DNA of 64,000 bases from Lachnospiraceae bacterium KGMB03038 (GCA_007361935.1 CP041667.1:2136501-2200500); one strand, 5' to 3'; positions 16,571-25,967 are shown, counted from the first letter of the stretch. Numbers and translations: made by a program. Notes: generated by a model from the sequence alone, not told the origin.

Positions 16571-17050
16571 TCAAGCCTTTCCCCTTTTCTTAAATATCTT
16601 TCTCTCTTTCCAGTAGCGGATCTGGAAAAACTCCCTGGGAATCGATACGATCAGTACAATGCCAAACACGATCGCAAAAGCGATCTTCAAGGCTTCCATT
16701 CCTCTCTGTCCAGCCAATGCCATCTGTCCCGTTACCAGGTAATAGGCCGTGAAATAGACACCCGCCCCAGGGACTAGGGGAAATATCCCGGAAATCAAAA
16801 AAATCGTAATAGGACATTTCATTCGTACCGTCAGCATCCGGGAGATCAGCACCACCGCCAGCGTACCGAAGAAAGAAGCCATCGCCGCGGAAAAACCCCA
16901 TCCATCCGTACACAGCACATAGATCATCCATCCTGCCGCTCCCGTCATCCCGCAGCAGTAATAGAAGCGCCTGGGCACATTGAATAAGACAGCGAAGGCG
17001 ATCGTCCCCCCAAAAGAACACAGGATATTGACTAAAATATGAAAGATCAT
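16571..17050 (-). CDS. ThrE-type threonine/serine exporter, small subunit (DUF3815)
   Basis: The 159-residue protein has five hydrophobic segments and the FFGTLAVVLISRMLTVRMKCPITIFLISGIFPLVPGAGVY core, which is the second half of the ThrE exporter fold. In many Firmicutes the exporter is split into a larger protein with an N-terminal soluble domain and this small membrane half. The start codon overlaps the stop of the larger partner by 4 nt, indicating translational coupling and assembly into one exporter for threonine or serine, or a related small solute. The direction is assumed from family knowledge. Confidence 0.85.
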   Translation of the reverse strand: MIFHILVNILCSFGGTIAFAVLFNVPRRFYYCCGMTGAAGWMIYVLCTDGWGFSAAMASFFGTLAVVLISRMLTVRMKCPITIFLISGIFPLVPGAGVYFTAYYLVTGQMALAGQRGMEALKIAFAIVFGIVLIVSIPREFFQIRYWKERKIFKKRGKA

Positions 17051-18279
17051 AGAACGCTTCCTCCAACCATATTACTGTAGATACTAAGGGTAATTCCCAC
17101 TCCTACCGCGATATACACAAATACCAGAAGGGCATCGATCATCCGCACTGTCCCGGAGAGGAAATCACTATCCGCAATGTCCCTGATCGCGTTGACAAAA
17201 GCCATCCCCGGAACCAACGGCATAATCGCGCAACTGATCATCCCTTCCAGGCGAAGCGGCCCAAAGAGCGGCACTTGCTGGGCTAAAAGAGCCAGAGCGG
17301 TGATCACGACACCTCCTACCAGATTAACAATGATCTTGGACATATGATGCCTTTTTGCCGTCAATACCCACACATACAAGATACAGCCGATCAGAAAGGC
17401 AATAGCGCTTTCTCTGATCGTCGAGCCCAGCAGAAAGCCAAAGCAGGCGCTTCCTACTCCCGCCGCCAGGATCTGGAAATACGGCCTCTTTGGCGGTATC
17501 TGGTCGATCTCTTTTAACCGCTCTGCCGCCTCTGCCATTGTTACCCGGCCCGCCGCGATCTCTCTGGACAGGTCGTTGACTTCCGCCACGATCTCCAAGT
17601 GAGCGCTGGACAACGGCACGTGTTTCACCTTCGTGTAGGCTTCCTCAATCCCATTTTCCGCACTGACAAAGATCGCATGGCTCAAGGTAAAAATATCCAC
17701 CTGGTCTACATGGAATTTGTGGCAGATACGGGTAATCGTCTCTTCCACACGGAATATCTCCGCTCCATTTTTCAATAGGATCCTTCCTGCTTCCAAAGCT
17801 AGATCCACCACTTTTTTTACATCGATCTCTGAATCCAGACGCTTCTTTAAATAGACCATATCTACCAGACGGACTCCATCCTCATAGATCGGTTCCTGGT
17901 AATGGTCTACAAAAAAATCAGCCACAATATGGGAGTTGACGAAGCCGCATTTTTCATAAAACCCTATAGTCTTCCTGCAGTTTCCTGTTCCCACATACAT
18001 AGTGTCACAGCTGTCTCCATAATGTTCGCAGACAAAACGGACCATCTGCCTGCCATATCCGTGTCCCTGCACTTCTTCCGCCGTAGCAATATTCTTCAGT
18101 TCGCACTGACGGTTTTTCATCCGCTGGACCACACAGACGGTGCACAGCTTCCCCTGATCTTCAAGAATATACATATCTCCCTCGTCAAGATAGCGGTCGA
18201 TCATATCTTCCTGGGGATCGGCAAGCAGCAGAAGATCCAGGTATTGCTTTTTATTTTCTGTAATCTGTCGAATATTCAT
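17047..18279 (-). CDS. GNAT N-acetyltransferase fused to ThrE-type exporter subunit (DUF1212)
   Basis: Two families share one 410-residue protein. Residues about 1-150 form a GNAT domain: QCELKNIATAEEVQGHGYGRQMVRF supplies the acetyl-CoA-binding Q/R-x-x-G-x-G loop, and GFYEKCGF is the usual late motif. Residues about 155-410 are the ThrE large subunit, starting KKVVDLALEAGRILLKNGAEIFRVEETI, with the soluble region, then about five membrane segments and the MPLVPGMAFVNAIRD motif. AACAGGAG is spaced 6 nt before the ATG at 18279; an earlier ATG at 18300 lacks a site. The fusion suggests export coupled to acetylation of the solute or of a small-molecule amine, which is inference. Confidence 0.87.
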   Translation of the reverse strand: MNIRQITENKKQYLDLLLLADPQEDMIDRYLDEGDMYILEDQGKLCTVCVVQRMKNRQCELKNIATAEEVQGHGYGRQMVRFVCEHYGDSCDTMYVGTGNCRKTIGFYEKCGFVNSHIVADFFVDHYQEPIYEDGVRLVDMVYLKKRLDSEIDVKKVVDLALEAGRILLKNGAEIFRVEETITRICHKFHVDQVDIFTLSHAIFVSAENGIEEAYTKVKHVPLSSAHLEIVAEVNDLSREIAAGRVTMAEAAERLKEIDQIPPKRPYFQILAAGVGSACFGFLLGSTIRESAIAFLIGCILYVWVLTAKRHHMSKIIVNLVGGVVITALALLAQQVPLFGPLRLEGMISCAIMPLVPGMAFVNAIRDIADSDFLSGTVRMIDALLVFVYIAVGVGITLSIYSNMVGGSVL

Positions 18280-18358
18280 GACTGACTCCTGTTTTTTCAT
18301 AATCCAGCTTATTATAACACCAGCGAAAGGAAAATGACAGCCTCTTTTTTATACATAA

Positions 18359-18399
18359 GGAACTGCCGCCGCACTGATAAAAGCGCGGCGGCAGTTTCC
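18359..18399 (-). terminator. Hairpin after the glycine reductase operon
   Basis: A 14-15 bp GC-rich stem (GGAACTGCCGCCGC paired with GCGGCGGCAGTTTCC, one bulge) with a 12-nt loop lies 30 nt beyond the grdD stop. The following minus-strand stretch is only moderately T-rich, so it may stop transcription or protect the mRNA end. Confidence 0.7.
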
Positions 18400-18428
18400 T
18401 AATTCTTTCTCTATCCTTTTTCCCAGAA

Positions 18429-19592
18429 CTAGCTGATATATCCAGCTTTCTTCAATTCTTCCTCTGCTTTCGCCAGGTTTGCGTCCGATACTCGGATGAT
18501 CGGGCCGGTACAGCCCATCCCGCTCTCTGCGTAGATGTTGATCTTCCAGAGGCACTTCACCGCGTCATCCAGGTCCATGACCTCGATACCTGGGATTTGG
18601 GAAGTCACGATCTCCTTCGGCGGCTCTTTCACATCTTCTTCTGCCGCCGCCGGTTTAGACGCCGCTTTCACAGAATCCAGGATTTCCTGGAAACCAGCCT
18701 TCTTTGCCGCCGCAAATTCTGCTTTGGCAACCTCGAAGACCTTGCCTCTCACCAGCTGCGCCGCATACCGGATCGCGTTTGCGATCACCGGAGCGCCTGA
18801 CGCTCTGGATACGATCATCACAAGCTGCTCATACCCCTCGCCAATGCCAGGGCCATATCCGCAACCAGTAGCCTCAAAACTTCCGCCGGTATTTGCGGAG
18901 GACAGCATCTTCACCAGGATATTTCCTGTCAGGGAATCCGTCACCATAATGTCCGGAGATGCCTGCAGAACATCGTTTCCTCTCATAACACAGCCGCCGT
19001 CGGCACGCCCAGATTCCGCGAATGCAATGTCATAACCATTCTCCTGAAGCTGTTTTAACGCCTTTTCAGTCTGTCTTGCCCCGTCCACATTCAGAATTCC
19101 AACCGTTGGATGAGCATTCCCGCAGGCTTTTGCCGCAATAATGCCATAGACCGCGTTCTTGACCATTCCCTCGATCCGGTCTGTGCTGGATGTTCCCGTG
19201 GTATTAGCGATATACATCTCTTTTCCAAAACCAGGCGTTACACAGCGTCCTACTGTGGATACGCCGATCGGGAACGGAAAGTGCATCGTCACTGCCGCGT
19301 CGATCTCTTTGTTTTTTAACATTTCTTCCATTTTGTCGTGGCCTTCCTCATCATTTGCCACTTTGACGGTTGTTACTCCTTCCGCTTCCAAAGTTCCGAT
19401 GTAGTACACATCGATCCCATCTCTGGCAGCCGCAAGAGCTCCCGCCATGGAATTTTCTTCTCCGTGCTCGCTTCCCATTCCGGTGATGGCGATCTTAGGC
19501 TTCTTTCCGAAACTTCCGGTCTCCAGCCCTTCCGCCATCTCCATGAAGGTTTCCGCGATCATTTTTTCAATCCTATCTGCCATCGTCACCAC
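18429..19592 (-). CDS. grdD: Glycine reductase complex component C, alpha subunit
   Basis: The 387-residue protein is the smaller subunit of component C, which takes the carboxymethyl group from selenoprotein A and releases acetyl phosphate. The PlsX/phosphotransacetylase-like fold shows ITGMGSEHGEENSMAGA, DIMVTDSLTGNILVKML and GCGYGPGIGEGYEQ. About 65 C-terminal residues after a Pro/Glu-rich linker (AAAEEDVKEPPKE) end in MGCTGPIIRV, a feature of GrdD. It follows grdC by 3 nt and closes the operon. Confidence 0.92.
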   Translation of the reverse strand: MVTMADRIEKMIAETFMEMAEGLETGSFGKKPKIAITGMGSEHGEENSMAGALAAARDGIDVYYIGTLEAEGVTTVKVANDEEGHDKMEEMLKNKEIDAAVTMHFPFPIGVSTVGRCVTPGFGKEMYIANTTGTSSTDRIEGMVKNAVYGIIAAKACGNAHPTVGILNVDGARQTEKALKQLQENGYDIAFAESGRADGGCVMRGNDVLQASPDIMVTDSLTGNILVKMLSSANTGGSFEATGCGYGPGIGEGYEQLVMIVSRASGAPVIANAIRYAAQLVRGKVFEVAKAEFAAAKKAGFQEILDSVKAASKPAAAEEDVKEPPKEIVTSQIPGIEVMDLDDAVKCLWKINIYAESGMGCTGPIIRVSDANLAKAEEELKKAGYIS

Positions 19593-19595
19593 CCC

Positions 19596-21134
19596 TTACT
19601 CTGCCATCAGGGTAGCAGCAAAATCTTTCATAGCTTTTGCGATCAATCCCTTTACTTCATCTTCAGAAACACCTGCGGCCGCTTCTTCTTCCGCCGCTGT
19701 ATTTCCATGGATCACGAAGGAAACGCCGTCGAACAGGTTTGTCATACGTCCAAGGAACAGACTTCCCTTTCCGATGATCATAGCATTCTTGATCTTCCCT
19801 TCCTTAATGTCCTCGCAGGCAAATCCAACATATGGAACACCTGATGGAATATGGCCCTGAGTCGGAGCCCATCCGGTCAGACCATGCTCTTTTGTGAAAG
19901 CGGCCAGCTCTTTTCTGTCCAGTTCTCCGCGTTTTACAGCCAAAGCCGCGATCATTTTGTAGTTCGCGAGAGGCACATCTCCTGCTCCTGCTGGTTTGGT
20001 AATATCCGGATTCTGCATCTCCGGTGAGTATTTATCAATATCTGTGATCTTCATGCCGACTTTGTCAAGCGGATCAGCTACCAGGCTTCCGATTACGTTC
20101 TGCGGAGCAGATCCGGTTCCAACAGTGTGGCGTCCCAGCATACCAAGATCGATCTCAGGGCTGACGCCGTCATTCTCAGAAATGATGACACAGAATCCGC
20201 CCAGGCAGTCTTCCAAGATCGGAAGGCCTTTCTTGATGTGGTCTTTGCCGTTCATACCCAGTTTCGCTGTACATCCTCCAGCTGTTACCGCAACCGTCTT
20301 ATATGCGCCGGATTTTACCAGAGCAGCGGCCTCGATAAGCGCGTGTGTAGGAGCCGCGCAGAATCCTCTTGCATCAGAACCGGTGGCGCTTACAAGCCCG
20401 GCCACTTCCGCCGCTGCTTTCGCAAAGTTTCCGCCGCCTCTCTGATTCATATCACCGCAGGCTTCCTCCGCACAGTCAATCACATACTCAACATCAGCCT
20501 TGTCAATTCCGGCATTGCGCACGCCATAGAGCAGAGCCAGCACGCTGGAAGCTTTGCTCATCAAGTTCTCATGCATCACATGGGCAGACAAGTTTACATC
20601 AATATCGTGAGCTGGTTTTACACAGCCTACCAGCTTATTTTCAAAATACAGAGGCTCTGCGTGGTCGTCTTTGATCAGAGCTTCGATTTCAGCGATCTCT
20701 ACGCCTTCTTCGATCTTTTCTACGATATCATCAGAGATGATCGGGTTCTTTGCAAATGCGTCTTTATATTTTGCGACAAATTCTTTGTCCAGCTTTACAA
20801 CTTCAAACATATCGCTGGCCTGTACCAGGAACAAGAATTCTTCTTCCGGCATGATCTCGCCGTATTTGCCGTAGCGCTCCGCCCCTTCTTTTTTCTTATC
20901 ATACCAGGGCGCCTCTACCTCTGCCAGCTCATCTGGATGCACATTTCCGATATAGGTCTGGTTCGGCCAATAAGCAACAACATCCTCATAAGAACGCAGG
21001 TGCTCCGGCACCTCTTTCAGATATTCGGAATCCGGGTTTACGATTCTTTCTGTCGTCTGGGTCGTTCCGTTATATAAAACCATATCAGGAGTATGTACTA
21101 ATACATAGCCTGCTCCTTTAATTACACTATTCAT
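19596..21134 (-). CDS. grdC: Glycine reductase complex component C, beta subunit
   Basis: The 512-residue thiolase-like subunit of component C forms acetyl phosphate with GrdD. Visible blocks are HTPDMVLYNGTTQ near the start, GDMNQRGGGNFAKAAAEVAG, ARGFCAAPTHALIEAA with a candidate active-site Cys, and GAGDVPLANYKMIAAL. A start at 21134 follows GGTGGAG at good spacing, and a longer in-frame start 10 codons earlier is not needed. It is 120 nt downstream of grdA, a longer gap than elsewhere in the operon; that gap holds a G/C-rich imperfect repeat (about 21196-21240) that might stabilise or attenuate the transcript. Confidence 0.93.
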   Translation of the reverse strand: MNSVIKGAGYVLVHTPDMVLYNGTTQTTERIVNPDSEYLKEVPEHLRSYEDVVAYWPNQTYIGNVHPDELAEVEAPWYDKKKEGAERYGKYGEIMPEEEFLFLVQASDMFEVVKLDKEFVAKYKDAFAKNPIISDDIVEKIEEGVEIAEIEALIKDDHAEPLYFENKLVGCVKPAHDIDVNLSAHVMHENLMSKASSVLALLYGVRNAGIDKADVEYVIDCAEEACGDMNQRGGGNFAKAAAEVAGLVSATGSDARGFCAAPTHALIEAAALVKSGAYKTVAVTAGGCTAKLGMNGKDHIKKGLPILEDCLGGFCVIISENDGVSPEIDLGMLGRHTVGTGSAPQNVIGSLVADPLDKVGMKITDIDKYSPEMQNPDITKPAGAGDVPLANYKMIAALAVKRGELDRKELAAFTKEHGLTGWAPTQGHIPSGVPYVGFACEDIKEGKIKNAMIIGKGSLFLGRMTNLFDGVSFVIHGNTAAEEEAAAGVSEDEVKGLIAKAMKDFAATLMAE

Positions 21135-21254
21135 TGGTTCTCCACCTTTCTTAAACTCATTCAATCTAGGCGGTATCTCCGCCTTTTTCCAAACAAGAAA
21201 GGGGGCATTCCCCTAGTGGGGTACACCGGGTAACGCCCCTCTTGTGCGGTCTGA

Positions 21255-21716
21255 TTAAATCTGGTCTCTGATCGCCTGCATCTCTGATACGATGTCGTCA
21301 ACGTCCAGAACCATTTCCATCATTCCAACCTGCTCATCATAAACAGCTTCGTCAAACTCTTCCTTGATCTCAGGTTCGCATACATGATATACCGTGAGTC
21401 CAAGCTGGACCCCAGTCAATGGACCTGCGAAAGTAGGATCGCCAAGGGTTACGGTCTCTGCCGCAAGACCCGCGGCTTCGCCCTCTGCCGCGCCAAGAAC
21501 TACAACCAAGTTCTCTGCGCCGTACTCTTCAGCGAATTCTTTTACTCTCTTCTGGTTCTCCAGATCCATTGCGCCTGCGCTCGTTCAGACGAAACATTCC
21601 GTGGATGAAAATACAACTTCCGCGCCGGCGGTCTTTACGCACTCTGCAATGGCCGGGCCCGGGATTCCATCACGGTCTCCGATAATTATTGCTTTTTTTC
21701 CTTCTAAAATAGCCAT
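21255..21716 (-). CDS. grdA: Glycine reductase selenoprotein A (in-frame UGA selenocysteine)
   Basis: The reading frame starts at the ATG at 21716 and passes through one in-frame TGA at 21585-21587, codon 44, in the context TECFV-U-TSAGAMDLENQ. This is the selenocysteine position of GrdA, with the partner cysteine three residues before it. The 153-residue product is a thioredoxin-fold carrier that forms a selenide-bound carboxymethyl intermediate and shuttles it between component B and component C. Without recoding, only a 104-residue C-terminal fragment starting at the downstream ATG would be seen. It sits between trxA and grdC, as in known operons. selA, selB, selC and selD are not in this window. 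Confidence 0.95.
21552..21587 (-). promoter_or_regulatory. Candidate SECIS region of grdA
   Basis: Bacterial SECIS hairpins lie just 3' of the UGA inside the coding sequence. Downstream of TGA 21585-21587 a CTGG-AGAA-CCAG stem-loop occupies 21552-21563, after a GCGC/GCGC pair. I mark it as the likely SelB target because of distance only; the fold is weak. Confidence 0.4.
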
Positions 21717-21784
21717 AATTATGCTTTTCTCCTTTCTTGTAGTGTCAAACAAGTTTGAATCTATGATCGAGAAATCATCTAAGA

Positions 21785-22102
21785 TTAGATGTATTTCTTA
21801 ATCATCGCCTCAATGCTTTCCTCAGTACAGTCTTCCTTAACCAGCTCTTCTACTTTTTCACCATCTTTGTAGATCGCCATAACCGGAAGTCCAAGAACTT
21901 TCTGCGCGATCGCAAGACGACGTGCTTTGGTAGTATTCAGGGATGTAAATTTCAGCTTATCCCCATAGGTTTCAGCAAATTCATGTACCTTTGGCATCAG
22001 AGCCTGGCATGGTACGCATCCGTCTCCGTAGAAATCCACGAACACATAGCCGTCTGCTTTTAATACTTCTTCTTCAAAATTTGTCTTGTCCAGATCTAAC
22101 AT
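21785..22102 (-). CDS. trxA: Glycine reductase-associated thioredoxin
   Basis: The 105-residue thioredoxin passes electrons from TrxB to selenoprotein A during glycine reduction. The active site reads GCVPC rather than WCGPC, in FYGDGCVPCQALMPKVHEF; this variant is typical of thioredoxins in glycine reductase operons. The conserved cis-proline follows in VLGLPVMAIYKDGE. The ATG at 22102 is chosen because AAGGAGG is spaced 9 nt upstream, while the earlier ATG overlaps that site. It lies between trxB and grdA. Confidence 0.93.
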   Translation of the reverse strand: MLDLDKTNFEEEVLKADGYVFVDFYGDGCVPCQALMPKVHEFAETYGDKLKFTSLNTTKARRLAIAQKVLGLPVMAIYKDGEKVEELVKEDCTEESIEAMIKKYI

Positions 22103-22275
22103 GGGACTCATCCTCCTTTTTATTGAATCATAATACATTGCTTCTCTGATAGCAATGGTCTCTTTCATTCTTGTACGCTTCGCCCAAGCGCAGGCGCTGC
22201 GAAAGTACCTTGCGCACAGCTGCACTCAAGAGCTGCTGCTCTGCTTTCGCCAATCTTCGCTGTGCTTGTCAGGTT

Positions 22276-23220
22276 TTAGAAATAGTCGGACAGGCTTCTT
22301 TCTACCTGTACGGCCGCGATCGCTCCGTCTGCCGCCGCGGTCACCACCTGACGCAGGCTCTTTACACGTACGTCTCCGGCAGCGTATACGCCCGGAATAT
22401 TGGTATGCATATCATCGTCTGTCTTGATGTATCCTCTCTCATCCATATCGATGATACCTTCAAACGGTTTGCTGTTTGGAATTGTTCCGATGAAACCGAA
22501 TACCCCGAACATACCGTCCTCTTCGTCCGCTTCTACCGTTGTGATCTCGCCGGTCTTCACGTTTTTCACTTTCATCCACTGAAGGATATCGTCTCCGCCG
22601 ACTTCTTCTACAACAGAGTCCCACATAAAGTTGAGCTTCGGATTCTTGAACGCTTTCTCCTGGATGGATTTGGCCGCTCTCAGCTCGTTTCTTCTGTGGA
22701 TGATCGTAACTTTTCTCGCGAATTTCGTCAAGTACATTGCTTCTTCTACCGCGGAGTCTCCGCCGCCGACTACATATACTTCAAAGTCTTCGAAGAAGTT
22801 TGCATCGCAGGTCGCGCAGTAGGATACGCCTTTCCCAAGGAATTCTGCTTCTCCCTTACATCCGATCGGTCTTGCGTGAGCCCCTGTAGCGATGATCACG
22901 TTTTTCGCCTGATACTCTGCTTTCTCGCTCTTTAAGATTTTTACGTCTCCTTCAAGTACCACTTCCTTGATCGTGTCAGACACACGCTCAGCTCCAAATT
23001 TTTCAGCTTGAGCTGTCATTCTGGCGATCAGGGATGGGCCTGATTCGCCTTCTACGATCTGTCCCGGATAGTTCTCGATCTCGTCTGTGATCGCGATCTG
23101 TCCGCCGTCCTGTCCTTTTTCAATGATCAGAACAGAGAGACGGCTTCTGCCCGCGTACAGTCCTGCCGCTAAACCGGCAGGACCTGCACCCAGGACGATA
23201 ACATCATAAATCTTGCTCAT
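22276..23220 (-). CDS. trxB: Thioredoxin-disulfide reductase of the glycine reductase operon
   Basis: The 314-residue flavoprotein uses NADPH to reduce TrxA. FAD-binding motif GAGPAGLAAGLYAGR is at the N-terminus, the redox-active disulfide is CATCD (about residue 136), and the NADPH-binding motif is GGGDSAVEEA. The ATG at 23220 has GGAG 12 nt upstream. It follows grdB by 71 nt and precedes trxA by 173 nt; the latter gap includes short inverted repeats. An imperfect hairpin (CCAAGGCCC with GGGCCGTTGG at 23261-23286) lies between grdB and trxB. Confidence 0.94.
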   Translation of the reverse strand: MSKIYDVIVLGAGPAGLAAGLYAGRSRLSVLIIEKGQDGGQIAITDEIENYPGQIVEGESGPSLIARMTAQAEKFGAERVSDTIKEVVLEGDVKILKSEKAEYQAKNVIIATGAHARPIGCKGEAEFLGKGVSYCATCDANFFEDFEVYVVGGGDSAVEEAMYLTKFARKVTIIHRRNELRAAKSIQEKAFKNPKLNFMWDSVVEEVGGDDILQWMKVKNVKTGEITTVEADEEDGMFGVFGFIGTIPNSKPFEGIIDMDERGYIKTDDDMHTNIPGVYAAGDVRVKSLRQVVTAAADGAIAAVQVERSLSDYF

Positions 23221-23291
23221 TTTCTGTCTCGTCTCCTTTTTCCCTTGAGTTACATTATTGCCAAGGCCCCTTGCTTGGGCCGTTGGAAGCA

Positions 23292-24602
23292 TTAATCAAA
23301 AATTGTCTGTCCATCTACCTCTGTAGTAAGAGCTTCCAGCGCCTTTTCTACAATATGACGACGGAGCGCTTTTTCCTCGTCCTTATCCAACGCTGGATTT
23401 CCAAGAGGATGCGGGATCGCGATCGCCGGTACGATCCTGTTGGCTCCAACAGTCATAGAGATTGGCGTTACCGTACAAATGTGTACTACCGGAATACCAG
23501 CTCTTTCGATTTCTTTTACCATCGTTGCGCCGCAACGAGTACAGGTACCTCAGGTAGAGGTAAGGATGACAGCATCCACTCCGTCTGCCAGAAGCTTCTT
23601 AGAAAATTCTGCCGCAAACGCTTTCGCGGAAGCAACCGCTGTACCGTTTCCTGTAGTGGTGTAGAACAGATGATGTAATTCTCCGATCACACCTTCTTTC
23701 TCCATATCTCTCAATACGTCCACCGGAAGCACACGGTCAGCGTCTTCATTTGCGTATACCGGATCGTATCCGCCGTGAGCGGTCTCGTAAGTCTCTTCTG
23801 TCAGATCCATCACGCCGGCGATGTCATATTCTCCATAGTGGGAAGCGCTGGAGCTTTCGATGTGATCCGGATTTCCCTTTGGAACAATACCGCCGGAAGT
23901 CACCAGAGCGATCTTGGCATGAGCCAGATCCTTGACTGCCGGATTCGGAGCCACTCTGTCAAAATCAGGCATTGGATATTCTGTGGTAAACGGCTTGTCT
24001 GCCAGTTTCGCCAGAAGCATCTGTACCGCACGTTTGGAACCTCTTTCCTTCTCAAAGAAGTTGACACGGATCCCGTTTGGAATATAGCCCTCTTCACAGG
24101 AAGCGCCGATCGGCTCTCCTCTTCCTACTTTCACAGCCAGAGGCGCCAGCTTCTTTACCGCGTCTCTCATGCCGGCCGCGCTGTTCTTTGTAGATACGAT
24201 ATATACCTTATCTTTGAACATATCCGCGCCCGGATTCTCTACATACATTCCGGTCACTGCCGGGATACCCAGTTCTTCCTGTACGGCAGCCGCGATGGTT
24301 CCGCAGGCAACACCGTAACGTCCGGCATTGAAAGCAGGTCCTGCTACAAACACGTCAGGGTTCTGCTCTTTTACCATCTTTAAGATCTCCGCCTTAGCGG
24401 TATCCAGATTTTCATTGAAATAAGAGTCTCCGCAGATGATCGTAGCGATGATCTCCGCGTCATCTTTAAAATTCTGTGTCAGCGCCATACCCGGTCCTAC
24501 TACCTCGCCTACGCGAAGCTCTACCGGATAATCTGCTTTTTCTTCTCCACCAATCTGTGCGAAAAACTGATTGATGTAATGAACTACTTTTAATTTAGCC
24601 AT
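23292..24602 (-). CDS. grdB: Glycine reductase component B gamma subunit, selenoprotein (in-frame UGA)
   Basis: A single 437-codon frame is interrupted only by TGA at 23550-23552, codon 351, in the context ILTST-U-GTCTRCGATMVKE. This matches the Sec-x-x-Cys-x-x-Cys arrangement of GrdB. Component B activates glycine through a Schiff base on the pyruvoyl chain of GrdE and transfers the carboxymethyl group to selenoprotein A. N-terminal landmarks are HYINQFFAQIGGEE and GDSYFNENLD, with GPAFNAGRYG further in. The 350- and 76-residue open frames either side of the TGA are one gene. It is preceded by grdE (17 nt) and followed by trxB. Sarcosine- or betaine-specific paralogues (grdF, grdH) are close relatives; the linkage to grdE/grdA favours glycine. 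Confidence 0.95.
23522..23552 (-). promoter_or_regulatory. SECIS-like hairpin of grdB with its UGA codon
   Basis: A perfect 7-bp stem, TCGTTGC and GCAACGA, with a 3-nt loop lies 11 nt 3' of the in-frame UGA at 23550-23552. The distance and compact hairpin suit a bacterial SECIS read by SelB. Confidence 0.65.
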
Positions 24603-24619
24603 TTGCTTATCCTCCCTTC

Positions 24620-25900
24620 CTATCTTGCGCTCAGCTTATTGAAACCGGTTTCGTTGGTCGCTCCTGTCAGCACCTGAAGCTCTACTTCCAAAGATCCGTC
24701 CTCGCGGAGCGTCTCTTCGCTGGCGCCAGCGATCTTGTTCACATAGTCCAGAGTTCCAATTACTTTGTCAAGTTTCGGCAGGATGATCACCTGGTTTGCG
24801 TTGCCGCCGGTTACAACCGCGTCCGCAGCCGCGTCCGCATCTGCCAGAGACTGAGATTTTCCATCTCTTCCGGCATACTCATCGGTAATGATAACAGTTT
24901 TCACGCCTTCCGCCTCGATCTTCTTACAGTTCATGATCAGGTCAGTATCCGGATTTCCGAAACCTTCCTGAGAAACGATCACGCCGTCCAGATCCAGCAT
25001 CTTGCACAGCTTTGCGGTCCAGTCGGAAGAACGCTGTTTGTCTGCCAGATATACGTTCTCATTTGTAATGATCTGACATACAAAGTTGATCGTCTTTCCG
25101 TGTTCTTCGAACAGGTCGTGCACAACCGGATTGTTCAGATGTACATAAGTTGGGTTCTTATCGCAGGCGGAAACACAGTTTCCGGAAACGATCGCGCCAT
25201 CCATGATCTCTGTTGGGCTAAGAATCGTTGGAACGATCTTCTTCGCGTCCACACCGTATACATAAGTGTCATGCAGAAGTCCCTGGCTCTGGAGCATCTG
25301 TACGTAAGCTACTCTCGGAAGATCTGGATATTTCTCAAAACCTTCTTTGATCGTGCAGGTCTCATATACCTTTGTCTCGTCCGGGGTAAGATCTCTTGCC
25401 AGCTCCCCGATATAAGTAGCTACACGGAATCCCGCGAATCTTACAGCCTTCTCATAATCATGCTGTTTGATATCCTCTACCGGCTCACATACCATAACCA
25501 GATTCAGAGTCTTGGAGAACGGCGTATAGTCTGCTCCAGGACCTGTCATATCGATGATTCCTTCCTGGAATCCAACGATCTTTCCAGCTGTCACAACAGC
25601 CATTCCTTTCAGCGCGTAGGTTTTGCCCTCTCCTACAGTATCTACCTTCGCGATCACGCCTGGGAAGATTCCCCCTCTTCCCTCAACCTTTACACGTGGT
25701 TCAATGACATCTTTTACTGGAGTGATCCTTACGGACTCTCCTGGCTTCGCAATATCAAATGATACGCTCTTGATCTTTTCATCCTCAAGAGCAACGGCTT
25801 TTACAGCCTCTTCAGATACATAAAGGATTCCGTCTTCGATCTTAGATTCTGACGCAAATTGAATATCCTTGATGTAAATGTGTCCCATTTCTAATCTCAC
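24620..25900 (-). CDS. grdE: Glycine reductase component B proprotein (alpha/beta precursor)
   Basis: The 426-residue proprotein cuts itself at an Asn241-Cys242 bond in GN-CVSACDKN to create a pyruvoyl group on the alpha chain. That pyruvoyl binds glycine. The N-terminal MRLEMGHIYIKDIQFA, DMTGPGADYTPFS and MVCEPVE stretches match GrdE. A GTG at 25900 is the start, with AAGGAGGG upstream. The gene comes second in the operon, after grdX and before grdB. Confidence 0.94.
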   Translation of the reverse strand: MRLEMGHIYIKDIQFASESKIEDGILYVSEEAVKAVALEDEKIKSVSFDIAKPGESVRITPVKDVIEPRVKVEGRGGIFPGVIAKVDTVGEGKTYALKGMAVVTAGKIVGFQEGIIDMTGPGADYTPFSKTLNLVMVCEPVEDIKQHDYEKAVRFAGFRVATYIGELARDLTPDETKVYETCTIKEGFEKYPDLPRVAYVQMLQSQGLLHDTYVYGVDAKKIVPTILSPTEIMDGAIVSGNCVSACDKNPTYVHLNNPVVHDLFEEHGKTINFVCQIITNENVYLADKQRSSDWTAKLCKMLDLDGVIVSQEGFGNPDTDLIMNCKKIEAEGVKTVIITDEYAGRDGKSQSLADADAAADAVVTGGNANQVIILPKLDKVIGTLDYVNKIAGASEETLREDGSLEVELQVLTGATNETGFNKLSAR

Positions 25901-25967
25901 TTTTGGTTCCCTCCTTCAAAAAAATTGATATTATTGTTTAAGCATCTCGCTTCTACAACCAGTTTTA

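Noticed and set aside
20127..21077. A 316-codon plus-strand open frame.
   Set aside because: It is the shadow of grdC.
21255..21716. grdA as a truncated 104-residue gene.
   Set aside because: The TGA aligns with the GrdA selenocysteine and the upstream codons give the conserved N-terminus.
23292..24602. grdB as a pseudogene broken by a stop codon.
   Set aside because: The TGA is at the known selenocysteine position, is flanked by the Sec-x-x-C-x-x-C pattern and has a SECIS-like hairpin.
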